64,000 nucleotides of DNA from Phlegmacium glaucopus. Lineage: Eukaryota; Basidiomycota; Agaricomycetes; Agaricales; Cortinariaceae. Positions 49,343 to 60,303 of the stretch are shown in pieces. The position numbers and the translations under genes are program-made. Location: assembly GCA_015039465.1 (NCBI GenBank), contig MU130378.1, positions 1,864,570-1,928,569 on the forward strand, written 5' to 3'. The notes beneath the pieces were generated by a model. It had not been told where the DNA came from, did no database searches, and was given only the letters and a program-made list of their open reading frames with translations. Positions within the stretch are counted from its first letter, which is position 1. Each line of letters starts with the position of its first letter.

Positions 49343-50831
49343 ATGTATAGATCCTCTCTTCACATGTCGCGTCGCTACCTCGCGTCTTCCCCTTCTCCTC
49401 GGGCCCATAAGCGCGCAAAACTGGACCATCTGACAAAGGAAGATTTCAAAAATGGGGTCTTTCTGGCACCTATGGTTAGATCTGGCGCCTGTAACTGTTT
49501 TAACTTCTCAGCTGTGTACAGGGCTGATAAGATATGGTAAAAGTGCCAACCCGTCTTTTTGCTCTCAAACATGGTGCCACTTTGGTATGGGGTCCAGAGA
49601 TCGTTGATAAAGCCATCCTGCACTCAAAGCGAGTGGTTAATCGTACGTAGATTCCTGACTTTGACAATGAACTAGCATCCAAATTTCTCTTGATCAGCCA
49701 TCACAGGTGTAATCTCCTATAACGGAGTCACCCGTGCTATCTTCTCAACCCATCCTATCGAAAAGCCTTATCTTATATACCAGATTGGCTCCTCTGATCC
49801 CGATCTTGCTGTTCAAGCAGCGAAAACCGTGGTTCAGGACGTTTCTGGCATAGATCTAAATTGCGGTTGCCCGAAACCATTTTCAACTCACTCTGGTATG
49901 GGTGCAGCACTTCTCACAAACCCAGATCTACTTTGCTCCATCTTGACTGCTCTGAGGAAAGAAATGCCTCCACACATTACTGTAACAGCAAAAATTCGTT
50001 TACTACCATCTCAGGAGGACACACTTAAGCTTGTGGAGCGCATTGTCAACACAGGTATCAGTGCTTTAACAGTACACTGTCGTACAAGAAGTATGCGGGA
50101 TAAGGACAAGGCTTTAATTGAACGCTTGAGGGAAATTGTGGACTTTGTGGAGAGCACGGGGAAGGGCATTGCCGTGATTGAGAATGGAGACACCAAAGAT
50201 TGGGCAGACGCCAAGCGCGTCCGCGAAATAACTGGAGCACATTCTGTTATGATTGCTCGAGGGGCAGAAGCAAACCCATCATGCTTCTCCCTGAATCCTC
50301 TTAAGGACGTTGAGACTACATTGGTCCCAGCATATCTTCGTTTGGTGAAGTCTCTTTATTTTGGACAACGGAAAGACCGTCTCACGTTTTTCTTAGAGTC
50401 AATATCTGGACACCCACTGGAGTCTCACCAAGTTCTGTGTTAACCAGTTCAAATCATCCCGTGTGGATGTTACAAAAGCTGAATCTCAAGCACTCCATAC
50501 AACTCTTTCGCAAGCAAAGAGTTTTTCGGCCCTTCAAGAAATCATGGGTATTTCACCTGGCCAAGAAGAGTTTCAACACCTTCTGGAAGTACTGGGAGCC
50601 AACCCACCAAGAGAACACAGAATGATCATAGATAGATCTTCCATCGTTGATTCCGACGAGGAAACGAAAATTATAACTCCCGAAGGAACTCAAAATCCTG
50701 AACCACCAGGTTCTGGTGCTCCATTTTTACCCAATGACATGGATAGAGCCTTGCTTTCAAGGATGCCTGGATACGATGCGACGACACCGACGCCGACAGA
50801 TGCATCACATATAGATGCAGTCTATAGATAG
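49343..50831 (+). CDS. DUS2: tRNA-dihydrouridine synthase DUS2
   Basis: DUS2 uses FMN and NADPH to reduce uridine 20 in the D-loop of tRNAs. The start at 49343 gives MYRSSLHMSRRYLASSPSPR; the second ATG at MSRRY is an alternative. The core begins KNGVFLAPMVRSG and continues after an intron with LFALKHGATLVWGPEIVDKA. The catalytic-cysteine motif is present as GIDLNCGCPKPFS. FMN contacts are seen in KIRLLPSQEDTLKLVERI, LTVHCRTR and IARGAEANPSCF. The later region VNQFKSSRVDVTKAESQ and a C-terminal extension without a double-stranded RNA domain lead to ASHIDAVYR. About four introns. The stop is 20 bases from the stop of the convergent MCC gene. Motifs place it with DUS2 rather than DUS1, DUS3 or DUS4. 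Confidence 0.92.
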
Positions 50832-50851
50832 TAAATTGATTTGAATACTTC

Positions 50852-53800
50852 CTAATCACTTGAACTCTCAAGTTCAACTTCGATTTGAACTAACTCACAA
50901 CCCTCTTCAACCTGTTCACCCGCTATACAACCCACAGACTTGACCACACCAGCGGTATCAGCACGCAAGACGGTCTCTGTCTTCATACTTTCCAGTACAA
51001 CAATGCCCTGACCTTTCTCTACTCGATCACCTACACTGACACGTACTTCCACAACCAAACTAGGCATTGGGGCCTTCAACAGGCCTTGCGAGGAGGTAGC
51101 GTCACCTGCAAGAGAAAGAAGCCACTTCGGGACTGGAAGAGTGAGGGTAGTCTTACGACCCCCGCTGAAAACATGCAGTCGTTCCATTGTATTTAGCGAA
51201 TGGGTTCCAGTAATTGCTGGGTGGGGAGGTTGAGAAACGATGGTTGTGTGGGTGTACTTTTGGTTCAAGGTCGCGGACAATGTGTGGTTGAAAAGATGCG
51301 CGGTCACTGAGGAAAACCGAACTAATTTTCCTTCTGGGGTAGTTACCAGTACTTCATATTGTCCCGGTAACGTAGATATGATATTGACTGTGCAACCCTC
51401 TTCCTGTCCCTCTGGCTGAATGACAATAGTACGCTCGCATCGGTCACCGCCGAAACGGCGCGAAGTTAGCGACGTCCAAGGCGTAGAGCGATCACTCGTA
51501 GCTGAGGTGTTCCAATCACGAAGAGCGACATATAGTGCTGCTTGCGCTACAATATCAGGATCTGGATTTTGAGGAGGCGGTAAAAGTTCAGTGAAATGTT
51601 TCTAGGAGTAGGTCAAGTCAACGTCTGGAGGAGATCGTGAGGATAGCATAGACGTACTGGAATGAAGCCAGTCTCGACCTCGCCATCAATGAATGACTGG
51701 TTTCCCGCCAAATTTCTCAAGAATTCAACGTTGGTGGAGACACCGACAACATGATATTCGTCCAAAGCCTTGCGCAACATACGCAAGGCCTCTGTTCGGT
51801 CTCGTCCGTGCACGACGACCTTAGCGATCATAGGGTCATAAAAGACACCGATCGAAGCTCCATGGGTGAATCCTTGTTCGATACGCAAAGAGGGTGTAAC
51901 ATGAAGGACAACATCTGATGACTCTGGTGGCACCAGATCGGGCCCACGGCCTGATGTAGAAACTTTGGAAGGAGGGTATTTCGGTGCAAACGTATGTGTT
52001 GGTGTAGGTGTGGATAAGTACAGTAGTGGCCCAGAGTCTGGAAGGAAGTTATTACGCGGATTCTCGGCATATATACGCGCTTCAAAGGCATGTCCGACCA
52101 TTGGTATTGATGTCTGTACAAGAGGTAAAGGGTTCCCAGCAGCAACCTAACAACATGGTTGGGAAACAAGGTTGCGATCGTCGAAGGATAATTCTGACGT
52201 ACCTCTAATTGCCATTCCACCAGATCCAGACCAGTTATCATCTCTGTTACAGGATGCTCAACTTGTAAACGAGTATTCCTGATATTTGAGATGAAATTCG
52301 AATGAATCACGCAGTCGCAAATTTTTTAAAATCATACATTTCCATAAAGTAGAACTCTTGGGTATCGTTGTCAAATATGAATTCCACCGTTCCTGCACCA
52401 ACATAATTGACAGCCCGTGCAGCTGCTATCGCTTTTGTGCTTAGATCCGACCGTAGCTCAGGGGAAAGGCCTGGTGCTGGTGCCTAAAGGATATAAGTTA
52501 TACTGGACGTGTCAAACAAGAGCGACGGGTACCTCCTCAATGATCTTCTGATTCCTTCGTTGTACGGAGCAGTCACGCTCCCAAAGACTAACCACACTGC
52601 CCAATGTGTCCGCGAATACTTGTACTTCGACATGCCGCGGGGTAGTAATGTATTTCTCCACTAGTACGGTATCGTTTCCGAATGCCTTGAAAGACTCCCT
52701 CTTCGCAGATAATAAGCTGTCACGAAAAGCCTCCTCTGTGGCTGTCGTCACAGCTCGCATGCCTTTGCCGCCTCCTCCGTGAATGGCTTTGATGAGGACG
52801 GGAAACCCTTGAACAAACATATAAGCCAGCTAGGAATTTTGATCTGGGAGCAAAAATTACCTATTTCTTGAGCTTTCTTAAATAAAAAATCGGGATCTTG
52901 GTTGTCTCCGTGATATCCAGGCACACATGGAACGCCGGCGTCTTTAAGGGCATATGATGAAAAAAGAAGGACACTGAAGTTTTATCACTCACTCAACATA
53001 ATATTCTTTGATTCGCTAACTTGAATTTAAGCGTTTGTCATTGAGAACAGATGTCAACTGACCTTTTGGACCCCATGCTTATAATGGCGCCTGGAGGAGG
53101 TCCAATGAATACTATGCCTTCTTGCTCAAGACGCTGGGAGAAAGTCGCGTTTTCGCTCAAAAAACCGTACCTATTAGAATGCATGAATACTTAGTATCGA
53201 AACAACTGGATCAATCTCGTACCCTGGATGAACCGCCTGAGCTCCACTTCGATGGCAAACCTCAATTATCTTGTCCATAGACAGCTTCGAATAGCGAGAA
53301 AGTAAGTTGGACTAAAACTAGGGAGAAAATGTTTATCACTTACATAGCTCTCTGTGGATGGAGGAGGTCCTATGCAATATGCCTCGTCCGCCTGCATATC
53401 ATCTCAATATTGCTGTAACTTCATTAATGCAGAAAATATTACCATCTTGACATGAAGCGCATCTTTATCTGCTTCGCTATATACAGCCACAGTCTTGATC
53501 CCAAGTTTCTTGGCAGTACGAATGACACGACACGCAATCTCGCCTCTGCATTGATAGTTATAGCTTATGAAATGTTCGTAGTCGGAAAAGTGTCACACCT
53601 GTTTGCTATCAGAATCTTGCCGAAATGCGGAAGACGCGTTGTATCTTGTAACATCCAGAAATTTCAAGTTGAGCCTACGCGTTGGGAAAAGGCACAGAAT
53701 AAGCTTACTCGTAGTCTTTAGAGAGTAATCTCGTTTATATAACTTCCAATTACTATCCAAAGTATTGTGACTGGCGATACGTTCCTTGTTCGGGAACGCT

Positions 53801-53922
53801 GGACGTTTGCCAGTGGCTCCGACGATTGATATAGCAGATATTGGACGAGCATTATGGCGTGAGGTTCGTGATATAGCGTTTGAAAGATGCCTAGAAGTAG
53901 CTGAGCGTTTGGTTGGTATCAT
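50852..53922 (-). CDS. 3-methylcrotonyl-CoA carboxylase, biotin-bearing alpha subunit
   Basis: This mitochondrial enzyme subunit carries the biotin carboxylase and biotin carrier domains for leucine degradation. The start [20 protein letters not shown] gives a basic presequence. After an intron the biotin carboxylase domain begins [25 protein letters not shown]. The domain shows [31 protein letters not shown] (ATP binding) and [20 protein letters not shown]. The C-terminal biotin carrier domain has [15 protein letters not shown], where the Lys is the biotin site. The order matches MCC alpha and excludes pyruvate carboxylase (no transcarboxylase domain) and acetyl-CoA carboxylase (too short). 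About twelve introns, some flanking very short exons. Ends at 50852 with ELESSSD. No broken motif is seen. Confidence 0.92.
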
Positions 53923-54159
53923 CGAGTGCTAAACAGACGCAATTAGCCGCTATTTATAGAAGGATAAGATCCGGATTCAGTCAGTATCACGTGATTTTAA
54001 GGCCTGGAAAAATAGGTCGAAAAAAAATTCCCTCCTGCTCCAAAGAGACCGACCGTAATACTTACGCTCGTTCCACAAAAAATAGACGCGTTGATTGTCT
54101 ACATCCGAAAACACACAAAAAAAGGATTGACTTGCAAGTACCAAAGTGGTATAAAACAT
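53923..54159. other. Intergenic, no gene seen
   Basis: Upstream of the MCC gene and next to the tRNA. It contains the MCC promoter. Nothing else is supported. Confidence 0.4.
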
Positions 54160-54243
54160 TGACCCCCACCCGAGTCGAACGGATGACCTTGTGGAACCTC
54201 TTAAACTGGAATCACACGCTCTAATCCACTGAGCTAGGGGGCC
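54160..54243 (-). tRNA. tRNA-Trp (anticodon CCA), with a short intron
   Basis: The minus strand folds into a tRNA. The acceptor arms are GGCCCCC and GGGGGTC with discriminator A. The D arm is GCTC-AGTGGATTA-GAGC. The T arm is ATCCG-TTCGACT-CGGGT. The anticodon stem TGTGA leads to loop TTCCAG, so the anticodon reads CCA. The matching 3' strand CCACA comes about 10 bases late, which implies an intron of about 10 bases at the usual place after position 37 (within GTTTAAGAGGTT). Stripped of it, the RNA is 74 bases. The base pair 31-39 would be A-C, a mismatch. A Leu(TAA) reading was considered because TTTAAGA occurs, but no stem supports it. Confidence 0.75.
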
Positions 54244-54947
54244 TATACAACAAACCTTGAGTCATGTATACAGATTCAGAGGCCGAAGGAACTCTGCGCA
54301 TTGCACAAAATAATCGTCTGTACTAAGTAGTAAGCGGTAATAACAACCTCTGAAATATCGCCCCAAAGCTCGATAGTTATGTATTGAAAAAGTAGTATAT
54401 TTTGACACAGACTTTTTTCAATACATAGCCTTACGTGTCTTTTGATGCAATGATGCGAATTCTTGGTTACACCAGCTTTCGTTGGGTCCAACGAACGCTT
54501 AGTCCGAGGCGTGGGTCCTTAATATTTGTTGCTCAGAAAATTCTAGAGGAACGCAGCAATGACAACGTCGTATTCCTCAGATGAGATGAAGACATGGGAG
54601 AGGCTGTGAAGCGTCTCTCAGACTATGCAAACTTGATTTGGTCATGGAGGTCGAAAGAGCGGGATAGAGAGTGGCGAATGCAGTAGAGGTCACAATGATG
54701 AGATGCGGATGTAAAGCAACTGAGTGCGAAGTGATGCGATGCAAGGGTGAATGAAGCATCTTTGTTGAAGCTTGATCAGGAGAGTAGAACGCCAATAGAC
54801 AAGAATGATCATACGATATGGGTCTCGTGCCTTCGCGTATGCTTTGTTTCGAGTTTTTGGATCAAAGACATCTTAAAGTCTTACAACGAGGAAGGTCGGT
54901 GAGTCAAGTTGGTCCATATTTCTTTAAGTTTGCCATACATATAGCAC
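54244..54947. other. Intergenic, no gene seen
   Basis: Two minus-strand short open frames (54276-54491 and 54577-54795) show no recognisable domain. One contains a run of His/Ser/Leu-rich sequence, which is likely chance. The stretch includes the 3' end of the flavoprotein gene on the right side. Confidence 0.4.
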
Positions 54948-56996
54948 TCAATATGAAAAACGCTCCCGCTGGACACCTTTCTCGTCAATTCCAATCCTGT
55001 CCAGATAACCAAGAACAGTTTGCTCAAATGGCTCTGGTCCACAAATAAAAATCTCCGTGTTTTCGGCTTTAAGTTTCCCCAGTTGGGACTCGAAGAAAGA
55101 TTGCTCCATTCGTCCGTGGTGCAAGTCAAATGCTAGTTTGGACTGGATGCGAGATGTTACGTTTGTAAAGACGTGAAGGGACAGCTGAATGTGTGGATTA
55201 GACGAGCTGAATGAACTTGCTATGAGGGAAAGGATGACTTGAGGTTCCCTGGTCGAGACCGCCAATGTAATGTCAAATGTGAGGGTGCTCGGGGTGTATT
55301 TTAAGGCCGCCAACATACTCAGGAATGGTGTGATACCAATGCCACCTGAGATCCAGAAGAGTGTCTTCGGACCGTCGATATTAGCGACAGCGTCTGGAAT
55401 ACGAAGACGAAAATCTCCAGTTACTCCTACAATAGTCACGGTTAGTCCAAGAACCCGTGAATCTCCCAGCAACTCGGGTTTATGTTCCGATAGTTTACGC
55501 ATAAGACTGAATAATGCTGTCGTGACCGTTCCACCAAGCTTTTCTCGCATGGTCAGCGAAAACAGGCGTGAATCGGAGTCATGATCAATTGAACTCGAAA
55601 CGGTCCAAGTGCGAATGAAGTCGTCATTGACAAGGTTTGGTCGGCCTGGTGCCATGTGCCTGTATTCACGAGAACCAAGAAGCGTGCTAAAGTCCAGAAT
55701 GACGGCCTGGCCAGGTCGGAGAGAAAGCTTCGTGGATGATTCCCAGGTGAAGGTTGCGATGGTGGGGCTATGAATTTCAATACGGGTTAATAAGGCTGAC
55801 GGTCCTTCATCTTTTGAGAAAATATTCGATTGGGGCATTTCGTTTGCTAAAAACTTGATTGGAGGGCTGTAAGGACTTGTTTGAATTTCGATTTCAGCTC
55901 GTTGACGCAAGGGCAGTGCATCTCGAACATAAGTGTATCCCGTCACGAAAATCTCTGTGAGGGTATCCTGGAATGGCATGACTGCTCGAGCATCGGCGCC
56001 GTAAAGATTTTTGGCGGATCCTGTAAGATAGAGGATATCACCCTTGGTGAACGAAACAAAGGTAAGGGAAGCGAGCGGTGTAGCTTCAACATTCCCCAAA
56101 GACGTCATGAAGCGATTTCCTGTGGTTTGGTAATAGATGGATGTCAGATCTTAAATATAGCTAGCCATATCTGTTCACTTGCCTGAGAGGTCAGGAAGAA
56201 CGAGTGTACGTTGATCCGAGGGATTCACACGAATAAACCCTGGCCGACCACCGCGATGATTCATTCCCAAATGAGATGGATTTTTCTGGCGGTCGTTGGG
56301 TAGTGCTACATAGGTTGTTCCGAGGAAAGTCGTATCCGATTCAAGTATAAAGGAAATCAGGTCATTAGGGAGCCTGTCTTCCGTGAAAAGATGCATTTTC
56401 TGATACAACACCATTGGAGAGGTTTCAACATGAGGAACTAACTCTCGCAGCGTGATGTATTTCGGACAGTTGCTAATAACTCATTGTCAGCATCAATTTG
56501 GCAGACATTTAGATTAGCAAACGTTGACGAACCCAAGCGCCTCATTAATGAACAATTCTAGCCGAATTGCATTCCCAGTCTTCTGTAAATTCGCTATACT
56601 TCCTGCGAACTTGTTTCTCCTCCTAGTGGAAAGTTCAACCCCGATGCCGGCAATGAGCATTGATCCCATCCCGTCCTGAAAACTCCTTGCATTTTGGAGT
56701 GGATCGCCACTCCAAAGATCAGCCTCGATAATAAGGGTCTGTGTATTGTATCCTGGATAACGAATGAAGCCAATCTGACCGGTCTTCGCCGTTAAGATCG
56801 AGCCCCATGGACGACCTTCCTCATCCAAGGTGACAATTGGCAGAAAAGGGAGGCAAGTGGAATGAAATTCAGAATGCTGTTCGGGCAAATCTTCCGAAAT
56901 ACTAGTGAACAGCATGGCAGTGGAGGGAACTCTATCGTAGCCCAGCTTGTGGCGCGCTTCTCGTTCACCTCGATGCCAGCTTGTGATGTATCCCAT
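54948..56996 (-). CDS. Flavoprotein with PNPOx-like FMN domain fused to a ferredoxin-reductase-like module
   Basis: The protein (about 620 residues) has two parts. The N-terminal half, from MGYITSWHRGEREARHKLGY, resembles the pyridoxamine-phosphate-oxidase-like flavin-binding split barrel, with FLPIVTLDEEGRPWGSILTA and further elements RLELFINEALGNCPKYI and VNPSDQRTLVLPDLSG. The C-terminal half is a ferredoxin-NADP-reductase-like module with FAD motif RTWTVSS, nucleotide-binding GGIGITPFLSML and FICGPEPFEQTVLGY near the end. No 2Fe-2S ferredoxin domain is seen after it. The stop is at 54948. I chose the ATG at 56996 because the frame upstream lacks another ATG. Such fusions exist in fungi and bacteria, but the substrate is not known. 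All nucleotide-binding motifs seem intact. Confidence 0.82.
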
Positions 56997-58016
56997 TATG
57001 GAATCAGAGCGAGAGGTGTTAGCGAAATGAAGCCTGAACACAGCATCAAAGTCCAAGAATAAAAGGAGAGACTTGGTAAGACAAAACAGTCATATGACGA
57101 CTCTTAGTAAAAAAAGATGGCCGACGTAAAGGCGGATTCCGAGGGTAGGGAGCCTTTTCGAAGGCCTCTGCATCTCGCTTTTTCACAGAGGTGGCCCCGC
57201 CACCTCTGCGATTCCTCTCCGAGCCTCTATTCGTACCGACTTATCGAGCTTCCTGATATCTCTCGGCACCGCCGTCTCCACTTTGTCCTAAACATTCGGA
57301 GATGTCCCACCGGACTGCGATTGTCTCAGCGCTTATGTATAGAGGATGCTGTAGCGGAGAGTCTGAGTCTCAGGCCCGTTTGTGATCCGTAGTCCTTCCG
57401 TTCAACCCCGGTCGACGAACCTGGAATCTAAGGAAACGTGATTTACATCAGCAAACCCGACCGGACATAAGTTTACGAAAGTTTGCAAAATATTGTCAAC
57501 ATAGCATGAAACGCAGGAAAAGTTCCCGACCCACTATAATTATCTCATAGATGACATCGAAACAATGAATTGTTAATTTTTCGTAGGATTCTACCAAGAG
57601 GTTTCGCAACATTACATAGTTAGGTAACTTTTCAGACAATATATAGCCATACTAACTTTGAACAGCATTAATAAGTAGGTAAAGTTTTCCCAGCTGTTGT
57701 AAGTTTATTGAGCAACGAAAGGCCTAGAAAACTATACAACTTAATACAATGTGTAGGCACACACAGGACCTTTGCGAGCAAAACAGGGTAATTGTGCATA
57801 TCAATTAAATCATATCCGAGTCTATCAAAAAGTTAATACACGTTACACTGACACGAAAGTATGATACAGCAGGACAAGGCAAATACAGAAAGTTCAGTGA
57901 TGAGGACATGATAGAGCGGCATCAGCAGAGAATGAAATCGTTTAGAACAGCAGAAAGCAGAGAATAAGTACAGCAGCCGCAGCAGAGGAGATCCGAATGC
58001 ATATATACTGGTGGTA
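56997..58016. other. 1 kb non-coding interval left of the DUF6698 gene
   Basis: This interval lies between the flavoprotein start and the stop of the DUF6698 gene. A plus-strand open frame at 57117-57392 lacks a recognisable domain. The part 57117-57420 is richer in C and G than its surroundings and contains a perfect hairpin. The part 57440-57720 is A/T-rich with repeated short words (TAGGTAA at 57621 and 57675; AAGTTTAC and AAGTTTGC near 57470-57485). It may hold the left end of a mobile element, but no terminal repeat can be proven because the right end is outside the window. Confidence 0.4.
57186..57208. repeat. Perfect hairpin, 10-bp stem, 3-base loop
   Basis: The arms CAGAGGTGGC and GCCACCTCTG flank CCC. 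A ten-base perfect G/C-rich stem is unlikely by chance. It lies in the non-coding interval beside the DUF6698 gene. Confidence 0.75.
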
Positions 58017-60122
58017 TTATCGCCTGCCATGATTGCGAGGGGGAGGAGACTCCGAGTTGGATGGCGAATATGAAGTTTGTTTGGAGCCTGACACCCGATC
58101 ACATTGAGAGGAGTCTTGAGCACGACGAGGAGAATGTTGACCATGGTGAGAAAACTCACCCCTGTGACGAGGTGGTTGGATTGGAGATGACTGGTGATAG
58201 CGAGCAGGAGGGGAGCGGGAACGATGGGGCTGCGTCACCATTGGTGAATGGCTCTGGCGCCGGGTAGATACTGTTCGAAAAACACGGTGGAAACGAGGCG
58301 GAACATTTTGGCGATCCACCAGTGGTGAACTAGGTGTATTGCCATATCGTGGATTGCTGTTGCGAGGTCGTATGTCTTCACGATGCCTGTGGTTTGTTGA
58401 TGACATAGGGTGCCGGTCATGGTCATGGTGGCCTCGGTCAACTCCTCGATACTCGCCTGGTAGCGTATCAGACCCCCGAGAGTGTCCGTCAGTGCCTGGG
58501 CTTGAGGACCTGGACAAGCCATTGCTATGTTGCCGTTCCTGGCAGCTATTAACTCAGTGTCAGTAGAAAATAACATGGGAGAAGAATGGAGTGACCGGTC
58601 ATCCTCAGCCCTCTGCCCATGGATATCTGCAGCTTTCCGAGCAGCACGTCTCTCCCGAATTGTATCAGCCATGGATGGTGGGTGATTTTCGTCTTGGCTA
58701 TCACCTTCGGGAGGCGTTCCAAAGATGTGCCTGTCACGATGAAGAGATGACTCAGGTGAGATAGGCAAATCAAAAAAAGGTAGCTTACACGTTCCACCAT
58801 GTAAGAGTATCTTGGGTCCACATGTCGTCAGGATCTTCAAGTAAGTCGAGAAGGGTTTGGGCGAAAAGACAGCGATCAAAAAGATCATCTTCAGTGCGCC
58901 AGTCGTCGAGTGCACTTATACAGTGACGAAACTGGATTGTGAAAGGTGTCAGTAACACATTAAATATATGATAAAGCACATACCATTAAAGCGGCATATA
59001 CAATTGAGCCTGGAGTCACCTTTTTCATATTGTTCAACTGTGCTTGCGGGCGTTTGGTCTTCATCTTGTTGGGTGCGGACAGGTCCTCCTTTGCAGATGT
59101 CGGTGCAGTGAATATATGCTTGAAAAACTGATATCAAAGGGTCAGATTTGTGTGTACTTCAAAGATTGAAAGTATACTACTCACGCGAACAAGTATCGGG
59201 TTTCTGAGTAAACCAGTTTCGGGATCGTCCAGGTCAAAACCGCCAGCAGGATACAGGAGTGCTGGGTAGTCACCAGCGAATACCTTGATCTTGTTTCGGA
59301 GTAGCTTCTTTCGAAATCTGTTGGTAGCAATCAGCAGCAGTCCACATAAATCAGTTCACTTACTCTTCAGGATCAGCATCATAATCATTAATGAGAACGA
59401 CTGGGCAGAGCAAACGTGAAAGCACCGGGTGATTATGTCCTCGTGTTGTTTTTTTTTCGGCTCCTCGTCTGATTTTGGGAACAAGGACTTCATCAGGCTG
59501 TTCAAGAGCAACGTATTCAAGACCTGCTTCTCGTAGAGTTGAGATGTCAGCGCCTCGGGCAGCTGTCACAGCTGCATCAAGCTATAGTAAAGTGGGTATA
59601 TGCATTTCAAAACCAGTCTTTACATTGGAAAACAACAAAACTTACCAGTTTCGCAAACCCCTCAAGCTCTTCTGGCTCTTTTTGAAACTCTAAGAAGTCC
59701 TTCGAAAATTGAGGAAGGCCTTTGCGAAGGGCCCTATAGACCTTGAGTTGCTTGCGGTTTTCGTGAAGAAATCTATACTGATAATGTACAGTATCACATG
59801 CCACAGATAAAAAATGATACGCACTCTTCCTCAGTGAGATCTCCAAACTCCTTGATCTCCAAAGACATCGCAGCATCCAAAACCAGACTGTAATTAATGA
59901 ATGCATCTTGGCTCCTGGTGTAGAAGCCAACAAATTTCTTGTAAGGATCCGTTGGGCAGTGTCTATAGTGATAATTAGCAACCAGAATTACACAGATAGA
60001 AAATAGTAAGCGCACCTTTTACGCTTCCGAGAGCGTGATTCCAGGCTGTCAATGAATCGACCTTTCCGCTTTTGGTGGCCCTCTTCGGCCTGAGAGCTTT
60101 CATTATCAGACCGGCTGGACAT
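58017..60122 (-). CDS. DUF6698 family protein, agaricomycete-specific
   Basis: The protein starts MSSRSDNESSQAEEGHQKRK at 60122, a charged, nuclear-type N-terminus with SLESRSRKRKHCPTDPY. The DUF6698 core is clear after splicing: NKIKVFAGDYPALLYPAGGF and DPETGLLRNPILV, then HIFTAPTSAKEDLSAPNKMK, KKVTPGSIVYAALMFRHCIS, and LLEDPDDMWTQDTLTWWNVR, the family's conserved C-terminal WWN element. Beyond it is a long Arg/Ser/Pro-rich tail (SHSPMVTQPHRSRSPPARYH), ending PPPRNHGRR. The exon around 59040 must be read in the frame giving KTKRPQAQLNNM. About eight introns; no unexplained frame break. The function of the family is unknown. Members are highly multiplied in mushroom genomes. It is divergent from the Plavaka transposase gene. 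Confidence 0.85.
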
Positions 60123-60303
60123 GAGGCGATACGCAAGTAGTGGTGTTACTAGTAGGAAGGAGGTGTGAACTTTACCGCAATCTGGGTTCAAATCACATGA
60201 CCTTATCGATACGCTCTGTTGAACGTCTGATATTTTCCCCCCAACTCCTCTTTCCTCAACAAATGGCAATATTGCCATGAATATCATACTGTTTCTTATC
60301 TTT
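60123..60303. promoter_or_regulatory. Divergent promoter between DUF6698 and Plavaka genes
   Basis: About 180 bases separate the two divergent starts (or about 155 if the transposase starts at the earlier ATG at 60277), so one control region likely serves both. No motif is named. Confidence 0.45.

Noticed and set aside
53593..53750. Apparent frameshift in the MCC gene after the presequence
   Set aside because: An intron with donor GTAAGC and acceptor TTACAAG restores the frame to FGKILIANR.
57117..57392. 91-codon plus-strand open frame with MADVKADSEG start
   Set aside because: No recognisable domain, odd composition, and it overlaps a strong DNA hairpin; more likely non-coding element sequence.
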